A stretch of 64,000 nucleotides of DNA from [Clostridium] saccharolyticum WM1 (GCF_000144625.1 NC_014376.1:4054501-4118500), one strand, 5' to 3'; shown: positions 39,448 through 48,097, numbered from the stretch's first letter. Program-made: numbers and translations. Notes: a model not told the origin generated them from the letters alone.

Positions 39448-39897
39448 GTGAGCACATTTTTAAACGTATTATTAGTGATTCTTTTTATCGCAGCCGTGGC
39501 TCTGGCAGTCCTTTATTTTCTTGGAAAAAGGCTGGAAAAGCGTCAGGTGGAACAGCAGCAGGCATTGGAAGCTGCGGCACAGACCGTGTCCATGCTGGTA
39601 ATCGATAAAAAGAAAATGAAACTAAAGGATGCAGGGCTTCCTAAGATCGTGTATGAACAAACCCCCTGGTATATGCGCCGCACAAAGCTGCCCATTGTAA
39701 AGGCAAAGGTTGGCCCAAAGGTTATGACACTGATCGCTGACGCCAAGGTGTTCGAGGTGCTTCCGGTAAAGACAGAAGCTAAGGTTGTTGTAAGCGGTAT
39801 CTACATAACCGAGATCAAGAGCCTTCGGGGCAAAGCCGTTCCACCGGCACCGAAAAAGAAAACATTCTTGGACAGGTTTAAGAAGGGCGGAAAGTAA
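39448..39897 (+). CDS. Single-span membrane protein of unknown function
   Basis: The 149-residue product has one N-terminal hydrophobic segment (FLNVLLVILFIAAVALAVLYF, residues ~3-23; quoted core VLLVILFIAAVALAVLYF) followed by a short coiled region and a basic cytoplasmic-type domain (WYMRRTKLPIVKAKVGPKVM, then VVSGIYITEIKSLRGKAVPP). The C-terminus is strongly basic (KKKTFLDRFKKGGK). I chose the GTG start because a TTGGAGG site lies 8 nt upstream; the earlier in-frame start lies before the promoter. I do not recognise the family. Divergent from rpoB and followed by a strong terminator. Confidence 0.75.
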   Translation: MSTFLNVLLVILFIAAVALAVLYFLGKRLEKRQVEQQQALEAAAQTVSMLVIDKKKMKLKDAGLPKIVYEQTPWYMRRTKLPIVKAKVGPKVMTLIADAKVFEVLPVKTEAKVVVSGIYITEIKSLRGKAVPPAPKKKTFLDRFKKGGK

Positions 39898-39978
39898 GAT
39901 ACCTGAATTTCTGTATTTACAAATACATCAATACCCGTTTTTTAGAAAGTGATCTGCACCATAAAAAGATTAAAGACG

Positions 39979-40018
39979 AATGCCGGAGCGCGATAATGGT
40001 CGCACTCCGGCATTTTTA
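39979..40018 (+). terminator. Rho-independent terminator
   Basis: A near-perfect 15-bp stem (AATGCCGGAGCGCGA / TCGCACTCCGGCATT, one mismatch) with a short loop is followed by TTTATTT. Confidence 0.9.
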
Positions 40019-40329
40019 TTTAATCATACAGGATACAGAACCGCTGTAATAAGATATGAACCGGATCTTATCCGGTTGTTTCCTATGGGAAATTGATCTG
40101 CAGAAAAGCCTTGTCCTGTTTCCATATATATTAGGAAGAAACGCCATCCATGTTGCGGCATGACAGAGCTTGCGGATTCTTTCATCAGAATCTCCTAACT
40201 GCTGATGAAAAGGTACCGTTATCGTTTTCATTTTATTCGTTTCATACCTTGTATTAATCTAAACTTTTCATTGATCTTTCAGTATGAATTATTACTACAG
40301 TTGTTTGCAATTAAATTTTAAAAAATCCA

Positions 40330-40358
40330 TTGACAAAGCCATAGATATGATATACAAT
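40330..40358 (+). promoter_or_regulatory. Sigma-A promoter of the SOD gene
   Basis: TTGACA (40330-40335) and TACAAT (40353-40358), 17-nt spacer. Confidence 0.75.
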
Positions 40359-40372
40359 TAAGGCACAAGGTA

Positions 40373-40388
40373 GTTAGTTTTAACTAAC
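40373..40388 (+). promoter_or_regulatory. Inverted repeat downstream of the SOD promoter
   Basis: GTTAGTT-TT-AACTAAC lies 15 nt after the -10, within the start-site region. Its layout resembles operators of metal-dependent repressors of the DtxR type (TTAG...CTAA), but the regulator is not known. Confidence 0.45.
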
Positions 40389-40442
40389 CTTACGAGTATG
40401 ACAATTATTTCAATCTTGATTCAAAATGAAAGGAGAACTGCT

Positions 40443-41063
40443 ATGTTTCAACAGATAAAATTACCCTATGCATATGACGCATTAGAACCCCATATCGATG
40501 CTCTCACAATGGAAACTCATTATTCCAAGCATCACGCAGCTTACACCAAAAATTTAAATGACGCAGCCCAGAAGGCGGGCGTAGCAGACAAGGAAATCAC
40601 CTCCCTCCTCTCCTCTCTGGAAAACATTTCCGACGAGGCTCTCCGAAAAGCCATCCGCAACAATGGAGGAGGCTTCTACAACCATAATCTGTATTTCTCC
40701 ACCATGAGTCCTGACGGAGGTGGACAACCTACCGGCCTTCTTAAAGATGAGCTGGAAAAGGCCTTTGGCAGCTTTACTGACTTTCAGAATCAGCTAAGCA
40801 GCCTGGCCGCCGGCCAGTTCGGTTCCGGCTGGGGCTGGCTGTCGGCAAACCGGGATGGCAGGCTCATACTATCTGCCAGTGCCAACCAGGATAACCCCCT
40901 TATGGAAGGCAAAGGTTTTGTTCCGATCCTTGGCATCGATGTTTGGGAGCACGCCTATTACCTGAAGTATAAAAATCTCAGGGCAGATTATATCAAAGCA
41001 TTTTTTCATGTAATAGACTGGAAGGCTGTTTCTTCCAATTATGAGAACATTAGGAAAGGATAA
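40443..41063 (+). CDS. Fe/Mn superoxide dismutase
   Basis: The enzyme converts superoxide to oxygen and peroxide in the cytoplasm. The 206-residue protein has the alpha-helical N-terminal domain (METHYSKHHAAYTKNLN) and the C-terminal alpha/beta domain. All four metal ligands are visible: H26, H80 in GGGFYNHNLYF, and D165 and H169 in DVWEHAYYLKY. The metal cannot be told with certainty between Fe and Mn. I use the ATG of MFQQIKLPYAYD, preceded by AAAGGAG. Presence of a SOD in an anaerobe points to tolerance of brief oxygen exposure. Confidence 0.95.
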   Translation: MFQQIKLPYAYDALEPHIDALTMETHYSKHHAAYTKNLNDAAQKAGVADKEITSLLSSLENISDEALRKAIRNNGGGFYNHNLYFSTMSPDGGGQPTGLLKDELEKAFGSFTDFQNQLSSLAAGQFGSGWGWLSANRDGRLILSASANQDNPLMEGKGFVPILGIDVWEHAYYLKYKNLRADYIKAFFHVIDWKAVSSNYENIRKG

Positions 41064-41094
41064 GGAAAGGAGGCTGAATCTATAACCTGAATAC

Positions 41095-41137
41095 GCCGCT
41101 TCCCGACAGTATTTTCGTCAGGAAGCGGCTTTATTCT
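41095..41137 (+). terminator. Rho-independent terminator after the SOD gene
   Basis: Stem GCCGCTTCC / GGAAGCGGC with an inner GAC/GTC pair, followed by TTTATT. Confidence 0.85.
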
Positions 41138-41237
41138 ATTAAATCCTTATAAAATGGGGCCGCTGCCCCAGGTTGATCTCTCAACAATGGTACAACGGCC
41201 CTTGATCAGCAGCTAAAATTATTCATTCAATGATGAA

Positions 41238-42947
41238 TTAATCCTCTACAAATACATTTTCGATTATTTTGCTGCCATTGACTTTATAGCAACGGTCATC
41301 TCCGTCTTTTGCTTTGGTCTTACTCTTCTGAACCGTACCAGATGTGTTAACCAGTCTATAAATTGTCTCTACAGTACCATCTGCAGTTACTTCTTTCTTA
41401 TCTTTTGCATCAAATTTATAGAATTCATCATAACCTTTTTCGGTTACTTTTTCTGCTTTAACATCATCTAAGAACTTCTCTGTTGTCAGAAGCTTAATTT
41501 CTGTATATTCTCCATTGACAGTAGTCGCCTTAACTACAGAATACTTGTCGTCCTTATCAGCCTTTAACAACATACCTCCAAGGTAATATTTGTCATCATC
41601 AACGCCAAATTTACCCTGTCCCTTAGAGCTTCCGGACTTGTTAAATAAGAACTGGAAGGAGTCTCCGTCAATGGTAACATTCTGCTTGCCGGTCTTCATA
41701 GCACCGTCATCGCCGTTACCAAAATAGTACAGTTTGTATTTTGCAGTCTTATACAGACCAGATACATTATCCTTGAATTCATCTTCTGTATCAAAGTTGT
41801 AATCATCTAAGTCGTCATCACCTGCTACATCATCAATATCTGTTGTGCTGTTTCCGACAAACTTAATGGCAACCAGGCCATCCTTCATTACGCCATAGGA
41901 ATCGAAAGCATATTTCTTTCCATTAATGGTCTTGATTTCAGATGCTACTAATTTACCATCCTTATCAGAATAGTACCAGTTGTTCTCATCATCATCATAG
42001 TCGCCTTTGTTCAAATAAGAATCAGGCACAACCTGGAACCAGCCCTTGGTTACTCTGGCGCCATCTTCCGGACTTCCATAATATCTGAATCCTCTGGTGT
42101 AAACAGCATTTCCCTGGCTGGTAGTTGCAGTGCTGTCTGTTGACTTTGTCTCGGTAGGAGTTGCTTCCCAGTTAACCCATTCCGCATTCATACGGCCATC
42201 TTTATCAAAGCTGTACTTCTTTCCATTAATGGTCTTGCCCTTTTCATCGGTCATCTTCTTACCATTAGTCTTGAAATAGAAATAACGGGTCTGATCTTCA
42301 TCATCAAATACATTGTCGCTGGAGATACCAGGATCAACCGCACTATCATAGCTGTTATCTACAATATCCAGATACTCCCACTGGCCGACTCTCTGAGCAC
42401 CATCATTTTCATCACCGCAATAGTAAACGCCGTCACGCCACTTGTCATCACCAGTTACCCGGTCACCGCTTTCGTCAATCCAGCCAAACAGCATCTTGCC
42501 TTCATCATCAAAGATATATTTCTTTCCATTGATTGTTTTGAAAGAAGCATTATTTCCGGTGGTAGAGCTCTTGTAAGCTCTTCCGTTAGAGCCGAAGTAA
42601 TACCAGTGGTTCATGGGCTCTTCATCATCATCGCCGCCGTCATAATCATCATTCTCAACGGATACCCACTTGTTGGTAACCATAGCACCGTTTTCATCTA
42701 CATAATAGTAGTTGTCACTGTATTCAACAACAACATCCGTAGCCATTTCTCCATCTTCGTTAAGGTAGAACCAGTTGTCGCCGGATTTTTCCCATTTCTC
42801 TGTTTCTAAATCGCCGCTCTTATTATAGTACACCCATGTACCATTTTCTTCCTGCCAGCCGGTTGCTGCGAAAGAAGACATGGAAGCGCCTAATGCAAGC
42901 AATGCTGCTGTGGATAATACAGCAACTAATTTTGTCTGCTTTCTCAT
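41238..42947 (-). CDS. Acidic secreted choline-binding-type repeat protein
   Basis: The 569-residue protein has a Sec signal peptide (cleavage probably after SSFAA near residue 28) and then choline-binding-type repeats such as WEKSGDNWFYLNEDGEMATD and TINGKKYAFDSYGVMKDG across most of its length. Between repeats are very acidic inserts (for example ENDDYDGGDDDEEP, DIDDVAGDDDLDDYNFDTEDE). Such Asp-rich loops may bind calcium; that is inference. No enzymatic domain is recognisable. It resembles the protein encoded at 11436-12788 in layout and in its C-terminal sequence (VNTSGTVQKSKTKAKDGDD versus VNTSGKVAKSTTVKNSEG), so the two are paralogues. Confidence 0.85.
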   Translation of the reverse strand: MRKQTKLVAVLSTAALLALGASMSSFAATGWQEENGTWVYYNKSGDLETEKWEKSGDNWFYLNEDGEMATDVVVEYSDNYYYVDENGAMVTNKWVSVENDDYDGGDDDEEPMNHWYYFGSNGRAYKSSTTGNNASFKTINGKKYIFDDEGKMLFGWIDESGDRVTGDDKWRDGVYYCGDENDGAQRVGQWEYLDIVDNSYDSAVDPGISSDNVFDDEDQTRYFYFKTNGKKMTDEKGKTINGKKYSFDKDGRMNAEWVNWEATPTETKSTDSTATTSQGNAVYTRGFRYYGSPEDGARVTKGWFQVVPDSYLNKGDYDDDENNWYYSDKDGKLVASEIKTINGKKYAFDSYGVMKDGLVAIKFVGNSTTDIDDVAGDDDLDDYNFDTEDEFKDNVSGLYKTAKYKLYYFGNGDDGAMKTGKQNVTIDGDSFQFLFNKSGSSKGQGKFGVDDDKYYLGGMLLKADKDDKYSVVKATTVNGEYTEIKLLTTEKFLDDVKAEKVTEKGYDEFYKFDAKDKKEVTADGTVETIYRLVNTSGTVQKSKTKAKDGDDRCYKVNGSKIIENVFVED

Positions 42948-43015
42948 AATTAATGCACTCTCCTTTTTTCTTTTTGAAATATTTTTTTCGAAATTCCTAA
43001 TTGCATTACGAGGTA

Positions 43016-43044
43016 ATTATACTTCTAATATTGGAAATTATCAA
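43016..43044 (-). promoter_or_regulatory. Sigma-A promoter of the acidic choline-binding-type gene
   Basis: TTGATA (43039-43044) and TATAAT (43016-43021) on the minus strand, 17-nt spacer, with an expected leader of about 60 nt. Confidence 0.8.
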
Positions 43045-43614
43045 TACCTTTTTTACTTTTTTTGCATTTTTTGCAAAAAGAAAAAAATATTTACAATTCC
43101 GGCAGAAGCTATCAATTCCTCCATCACATGGAATAGTATAATACATTTTTTAGGAAAATGCTATAACATTTCTCTGTGCATTTTCTTACATAATCATTAC
43201 GAAAATTGTCTTCCGCAACAAAATTGTATTTTTATAAGTACAATCCTGTTTTTAGAGGCATAATAAGCGGTATTCCCCTCATTAATCCCATTAAGAATCA
43301 AGCTTAGCAGCAGAATGCAGGAGCTTCTTCCCATTATGAACCGCCGGCCTTTTCTCCCTAAAACAATTTTTTACTCACATACTCACAAACTGGTTAATTC
43401 ATAATATTAAATAGGATGAAACCGTATCTTATATTAAATCTTCACATATCTATATTCCATCCAAGCCTTAAAACCATTATCGGAACCTTTTATCGTGTTT
43501 TCTCTTACTACAGCCCCCTATCGCATTCTTCCACTGACAAGTTATCAAACTCTCTCCCTAATCTTTTAATCTCATAATAATCCTCCATATGCAATCTCCT
43601 ATTACAATCTCCTA

Positions 43615-43642
43615 TTGCAATTTTCCATTCCAATGGTATAAT
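43615..43642 (+). promoter_or_regulatory. Promoter of the HTH-LicC-LicA fusion gene
   Basis: TTGCAA (43615-43620) and TATAAT (43637-43642), 16-nt spacer, with a TGG extended -10. Confidence 0.75.
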
Positions 43643-43730
43643 GTTCATATATTTACAATAAGCGCTATATTTGAACACATCATATCAACACCCCTACACC
43701 AACTATAACCGATACGGAGGTCAATTAACT

Positions 43731-45557
43731 ATGGATCGTAATGTCATCATATGCCGCTCCATTCTGGAAAATCCGGCAGTAACACAAAGAGATTTATCCA
43801 AAGAACTTAACGTTTCCCTGGGAACCGTTAATAATCTGATAAAGGAATGCATTGAAAAAAATTATATTGAGATCGGAAGCGGAAGCGACACCTACGAACT
43901 GCTGCCGGCAGGACAAGCCCTGCTAAGCCAAAATAAGGTTGACGGAGCCGTCATCATAGCCGCTGGTTTTGGCTCCCGCTTTGTTCCCTTAACTTTTGAA
44001 ACCCCAAAAGGACTTCTGGAGGTATTTGGAGAGCGCATGATTGAACGGCAGATCCGGCAGCTCCACGAAGCGGGAATTAAGAACATTACCATTGTAGTGG
44101 GCTATTTAAAAGAAAAATTTGAATATCTGATAGACAAATATCAGGTGAAGCTTTTATATAATCCTGAATATTCCCACAAAAATACCCTTACCACCATTTA
44201 TCACGCCCGCCATATCCTTCGCGGGAAAAATATGTATGTTCTTTCTTCCGACAACTGGATGCGCCACAACATGTACCATGCCTATGAAGGCGGTGCTTGG
44301 TACTCGGCATCATATATGGAAGGAGATACCTCTGAATGGTGCCTTGATTATAATAAGAAGGGACGCATTTTAAATGTATCCGTTGGCGGCCAGGATAAGT
44401 GGGTAATGTATGGGCCGGTCTTTTTCTCCAGAACCTTCTCAGAACAGTTCTTAACCGTCCTGGAAAATTATTACAACCTTCCCGGAACAGAACAGTTTTA
44501 CTGGGAAAATGTCTATATGGAAATGCTGTCCGGCGAAGCTGCAAAAAGGCTCCCCCATATTCCGGAGGCAAAAAAGGACATTGACCTGTTCATAAACCGG
44601 AGACCAGCTGACGAGGTTTATGAATTTGAGAACCTGGAGGAACTTCGCCGTTTCGACTTAAAATACCAGCGCCATTCCGATAATGAAGCCATGGAGCTGG
44701 TATCAGACGTCTTTCAGGTGCCGGAATCAGAGATCACGGAAATCCGCTGCTTAAAAGCGGGTATGACCAACAAGTCCTTCCTTTTTAAAATTAAGGACCG
44801 TCATTATATCTGCCGCATCCCTGGACCCGGAACCGAACTGCTTATCAACCGGCAGCAGGAAAAAGCCGTTTATGATGCCTTAAGCGGACTGGATATCTCG
44901 GAAAAGGTCATTTACTTTAATGGTGAAACAGGATATAAAATTGCAGAATTTTATGAAGGTGCCCACAATGCAGATCCTGACAATCAGGAAGAAATGGAGC
45001 GCTGCATGGCAGTCGTCCGGAAATTTCATAAATCAGGGCTTAAAGTGGACCATACCTTCGATATTCGCGAACGGATCGATTTCTATGAAACGCTTTGCAA
45101 GGCCCATGGTGACATCCTTTTTGATGATTATACCATTGTCCGCAGGCAAATGACAGAGCTTATCAACAAGCTGGACAGCTTTAATCACGAAAAGGTCCTA
45201 TCCCACATTGATACCGTAGTGGACAACTTCCTAATGCTGCCTGGCGGCGAAGTGCGTTTAATTGACTGGGAATATTCCGGGATGTGCGATCCTCTTGTGG
45301 ATATCAGTATGTGTGCCATTTATTCCTATTACGATGAAAAGCAGACCGATGATCTCATAAGAATCTATCTGGACAGAGAGCCAACGGACGAAGAACGTTA
45401 CACCATTTATGCCTATATCGCTCTGGGAGGCTTCCTGTGGAGCCTATGGGCGGTATATAAGGCAGCCTTAGGGGAGGAATTTGGCGAATACACCATAATC
45501 ATGTATCGTTATGCCAAAAACTATTATAAAAAATGCTCCGAAATCCCCAAAATATGA
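43731..45557 (+). CDS. HTH - phosphocholine cytidylyltransferase - choline kinase fusion
   Basis: Three domains are visible in 608 residues. Residues ~1-65 form a winged helix-turn-helix (NPAVTQRDLSKELNVSLGTV). Residues ~72-300 are a LicC-type nucleotidyltransferase (AAGFGSRF at 77-84, TPKGLLEV, SSDNW at 172-176), which makes CDP-choline. Residues ~320-600 are a LicA-type choline kinase with the Brenner motif HIDTVVDN (from 492) and IDWEYSG (D512). One protein thus could phosphorylate choline and activate it for attachment to teichoic acid or glycans. The start at MDRNVIICRS has GGAGG 10 nt upstream. The next genes encode choline-binding proteins, which fits this role. The HTH may sense or control the pathway; that is inference. 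Confidence 0.88.
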   Translation: MDRNVIICRSILENPAVTQRDLSKELNVSLGTVNNLIKECIEKNYIEIGSGSDTYELLPAGQALLSQNKVDGAVIIAAGFGSRFVPLTFETPKGLLEVFGERMIERQIRQLHEAGIKNITIVVGYLKEKFEYLIDKYQVKLLYNPEYSHKNTLTTIYHARHILRGKNMYVLSSDNWMRHNMYHAYEGGAWYSASYMEGDTSEWCLDYNKKGRILNVSVGGQDKWVMYGPVFFSRTFSEQFLTVLENYYNLPGTEQFYWENVYMEMLSGEAAKRLPHIPEAKKDIDLFINRRPADEVYEFENLEELRRFDLKYQRHSDNEAMELVSDVFQVPESEITEIRCLKAGMTNKSFLFKIKDRHYICRIPGPGTELLINRQQEKAVYDALSGLDISEKVIYFNGETGYKIAEFYEGAHNADPDNQEEMERCMAVVRKFHKSGLKVDHTFDIRERIDFYETLCKAHGDILFDDYTIVRRQMTELINKLDSFNHEKVLSHIDTVVDNFLMLPGGEVRLIDWEYSGMCDPLVDISMCAIYSYYDEKQTDDLIRIYLDREPTDEERYTIYAYIALGGFLWSLWAVYKAALGEEFGEYTIIMYRYAKNYYKKCSEIPKI

Positions 45558-45619
45558 TATTTTTGGAATTTGTCCGCAAATCGTAATAAAATATTTAGGT
45601 ATTCTTACCATTATTATGC

Positions 45620-45625
45620 TATAAT
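45620..45625 (+). promoter_or_regulatory. Extended -10 promoter of the 140-bp array
   Basis: TGCTATAAT gives an extended -10 with TATAAT at 45620-45625; no good -35 is seen. The first repeat starts exactly 6 nt downstream, at the expected transcription start. The same arrangement precedes the single copy at 60433-60567. Confidence 0.6.
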
Positions 45626-45631
45626 GTACAC

Positions 45632-46887
45632 GAAAGCAATGAGCAGTGCGAAATAAGGCAGGAGAAGATTTTCGTTGTGCCTGCACATAAGAAAATCTTT
45701 TCATGGCTTATTTCATAGAGCGAAGCCCGTGAGCGAGTAAAACCCCAGGTTTTGCGAGCTGCACTGCGGACCTAATGCTAAGAAATATGGACTTGCGGCA
45801 GAGAGATACTTTCGTTGTGCCTGCACAAAAGAAAATCTTTCCACGGCTTATTTCATAAGGCAAAGCCCGTGAGCGAGTAAAACCCCAGGTTTTGCGAGCT
45901 GCACTGCAGACCTAAGGCTAAGAAATATGGACTTGCGGCAGAGAGATACTTTCGTTGTGCTTGCACATAAGAAAATCTTTTCATGGCTTATTTCATAGGG
46001 CGAAGCCCGTGAGCGAGTAAAACCCCAGGTTTTGCGAGCTGCACTGCGGACCTAATGCTAAGAAATATGGACTTGCGGCAGAGAGATACTTTCGTTGTGC
46101 CTGCACAAAAGAAAATCTTTCCACGGCTTATTTCATAAGGCAAAGCCCGTGAGCGAGTAAAACCCCAGGTTTTGCGAGCTGCACTGCAGACCTAAGGCTA
46201 AGAAATATGGACTTGCGGCAGAGAGATACTTTCGTTGTGCCTGCACAAAAGAAAATCTTTCCACGGCTTATTTCATAAGGCAAAGCCCGTGAGCGAGTAA
46301 AACCCCAGGTTTTGCGAGCTGCACTGCGGACCTAAGGCTAAGAAATATGGACTTGCGGCAGAGAGATACTTTCGTTGTGCCTGCACATAAGAAAATCTTT
46401 CCACGGCTTATTTCATAAGGCAAAGCCCGTGAGCGAGTAAAACCCCAGGTTTTGCGAGCTGCACTGCGGACTTAAGGCTAAGAAATATGGACTTGCGGCA
46501 GAGAAATACTTTCGTTGTGCCTGCACATAAGAATATCTTTCCACGGCTTATTTCATAAGGCAAAGCCCGTGAGCGAGTAAAACCCCAGGTTTTGCGAGCT
46601 GCACTGCGGACCTAATGCTAAGAAATATGGACTTGCGGCAGAGAGATACTTTCGTTGTGCCTGCACATAAGAATATCTCTCCACGGCTTATTTCATAAGG
46701 CGAAGCCCGTGAGCACGCAAAACCCCAGGTTTTGCGTGCTGCACTGCGGACCTAAGGCTAAGAAATATGGACTTACGGCAGAGAAATACTTTCGTTGTGC
46801 CTGCACATAAGAAAATCTTTCCACGGCTTATTTCATAAGGCAAAGCCCGTGAGCGAGTAAAACCCCAGGTTTTGCGAGCTGCACTGC
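45632..46887 (+). repeat. Ninefold tandem array of a 140-bp structured element
   Basis: The sequence TTCGTTGTGC recurs at 45671, 45811, 45951, 46091, 46231, 46371, 46511, 46651 and 46791, always 140 bp apart, so there are nine units. The first unit (45632-45767) has a complete 5' half (GAAAGCAATGAGCAGTGC) and a closing pair GCAGTGC/GCACTGC. Units 2-9 have a different 5' arm (CTAAGAAATATGGACTTGC) but the same core and 3' half. Each unit has a GAAATAAG/CTTATTTC-type stem, an apical TTCGTTGTGC segment, a conserved GCCCGTGAGC linker and an AAAACC-CCA-GGTTTT hairpin. Units 1-2 and 3-4 share variants, indicating duplication as 280-bp dimers. The array ends 47 nt before the choline-binding gene start. 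It contains no supported ORF. Confidence 0.92.
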
Positions 46888-46934
46888 GGATCCATAACAA
46901 ATGAATAAAACGGCTAAACAGGAGGAGGAACGGT

Positions 46935-48035
46935 ATGCGATATAGAAAAAAATTGACAGCGCTGCTCATGGCAGGACTTGTAGGAACCGCTGCCCTGATA
47001 CCGGCTGGTACAGCCTGGGGGGCCACTGGCTGGGTTGCAGATGGTTCCAAGTGGAAATATATTGACCAGGACGGTTCCACTCATAAAGGCTGGGTAAAAA
47101 CATCTGACGGTACCTTTTATTTTCTTGATCTTTCCACCGGCTATATGGCTACAGGGTGGAAACAAATCAACGGAAACTGGTACTATTTTCATTCCAACGG
47201 CGCCATGGCTACCAAGTGGATTCAGGATGGGGGAAAATATTATTACCTCATGGATGATACAGGTGTCCTTGTAAAGGGATGGTTAAAAATAGGCAATGAC
47301 TACTATTATATGAAGGGTGACGGTTCGATGTCTGCCGGCTGGCGGGAAATGGACGGAGGCTGGTATTACTTCAAGGAAAACGGCAAATGCACCATTGGGT
47401 GGGGACAGATTGGAAGCGACTGGTTTTATTTCGGTTCTGACGGAAAAATGGTCACTGGCTGGAAGCAGATTGACAATGCTTACTATTATCTGAATGTGGA
47501 TTCCAAGTCTGTATTAGGTAAGATGATGACAGGCTGGCTCAGTGACGGAACCAATAAATATTACATGGATACCAGCAACGGAAAGATGGCTCACGGATGG
47601 AAGCAGGTGGACGGCTCCTGGTATTATTTTAATGATTCCGGACATATGACCACCGGTTGGATACAGCTTTCCGGCGTTTACTATTATCTTGATCCTTCTA
47701 CCGGTAAGATGGCGATGAACACCACCCTTACGATTGATGGAAAGAGTTATACCTTTGGCTCCAACGGAGCTTATCAGGGGAATGCTTCCGGTTCACCTTC
47801 CGGTTCAACGAACGGAAACAGCCCCGGAGGGACATCAACAGACACTTCCACTGCTCCAGGGGGATCTTCTCAAGGAACCTCAGGCTCCGGCGGGCCGGGA
47901 GGAACTTCTTCCGGCGGCAATACCTTAAGCGGAGCTCCGGGAAGTTCTTCAAACGATACTCCCGGCGGTTCATCCAATCCTTCCGGCAGCAATGGCTATC
48001 AGCTGTCACCAGGGCTTACGACAGGTCCCGGTTGA
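46935..48035 (+). CDS. Choline-binding repeat protein with Ser/Gly-rich tail
   Basis: The 366-residue protein has a Sec signal peptide (cleavage probably after AWG near residue 29). It is followed by about eleven canonical ~20-residue choline-binding repeats (for example GWKQINGNWYYFHSNGAMAT) over residues ~30-275. The C-terminal ~90 residues are a low-complexity Ser/Gly/Pro/Thr tail (SGSPSGSTNGNSPGG). No catalytic domain is present, so it is likely a surface structural or display protein. The GGAGGAGG ribosome site precedes the ATG. The nine-unit 140-bp array lies directly upstream and is probably its leader. A terminator follows. Confidence 0.9.
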   Translation: MRYRKKLTALLMAGLVGTAALIPAGTAWGATGWVADGSKWKYIDQDGSTHKGWVKTSDGTFYFLDLSTGYMATGWKQINGNWYYFHSNGAMATKWIQDGGKYYYLMDDTGVLVKGWLKIGNDYYYMKGDGSMSAGWREMDGGWYYFKENGKCTIGWGQIGSDWFYFGSDGKMVTGWKQIDNAYYYLNVDSKSVLGKMMTGWLSDGTNKYYMDTSNGKMAHGWKQVDGSWYYFNDSGHMTTGWIQLSGVYYYLDPSTGKMAMNTTLTIDGKSYTFGSNGAYQGNASGSPSGSTNGNSPGGTSTDTSTAPGGSSQGTSGSGGPGGTSSGGNTLSGAPGSSSNDTPGGSSNPSGSNGYQLSPGLTTGPG

Positions 48036-48059
48036 TCTCATAAGAGTCAGTATCTGTGT

Positions 48060-48097
48060 GGGTATCTGCACCTCGGCGCGGATACCCCTTTATTTTT
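48060..48097 (+). terminator. Rho-independent terminator
   Basis: Stem GGGTATC / GATACCC (48060-48066 and 48081-48087) is followed by CTTTATTTTT, just after the choline-binding gene. Confidence 0.85.

Larger units (their letters stand above)
39898..40442. other. 545-nt intergenic region before the SOD gene
   Basis: It holds the terminator of the small membrane protein gene at 39979-40018 and the SOD promoter with its palindrome at 40330-40388. Between them I see no convincing gene; a 71-codon minus-strand frame lacks a ribosome site. Confidence 0.5.
42948..43730. other. 780-nt AT-rich intergenic region
   Basis: It contains two divergent promoters, one near each end, annotated separately. 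Between about 43050 and 43600 the sequence is AT-rich without a supported ORF, RNA gene or repeat. A CTCCTATTRCAAT direct repeat near 43596-43620 overlaps the plus-strand -35. Confidence 0.5.

Noticed and set aside
40016..40231. 71-codon minus-strand frame between the small membrane protein and SOD
   Set aside because: No ribosome site, odd composition and its end overlaps the terminator hairpin. It could be a gene remnant, but nothing supports it.
42880..43263. 127-codon plus-strand frame upstream of the LicC-LicA fusion
   Set aside because: It starts inside the signal-peptide region of the opposite-strand gene and crosses that gene's promoter. No ribosome site is seen.
45632..46887. CRISPR array
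   Set aside because: The period is 140 bp and the whole unit is conserved. There are no short repeats with unique spacers and no cas genes nearby.
45632..46887. Integron-type attC sites or a cassette array
   Set aside because: Units are imperfect palindromes of similar size, but they contain no cassettes between them, no integrase is nearby, and a promoter precedes the first unit.
46688..47080. 130-codon minus-strand frame at the end of the 140-bp array
   Set aside because: It runs antisense through the repeats and into the signal-peptide region of the choline-binding gene. No ribosome site is present.
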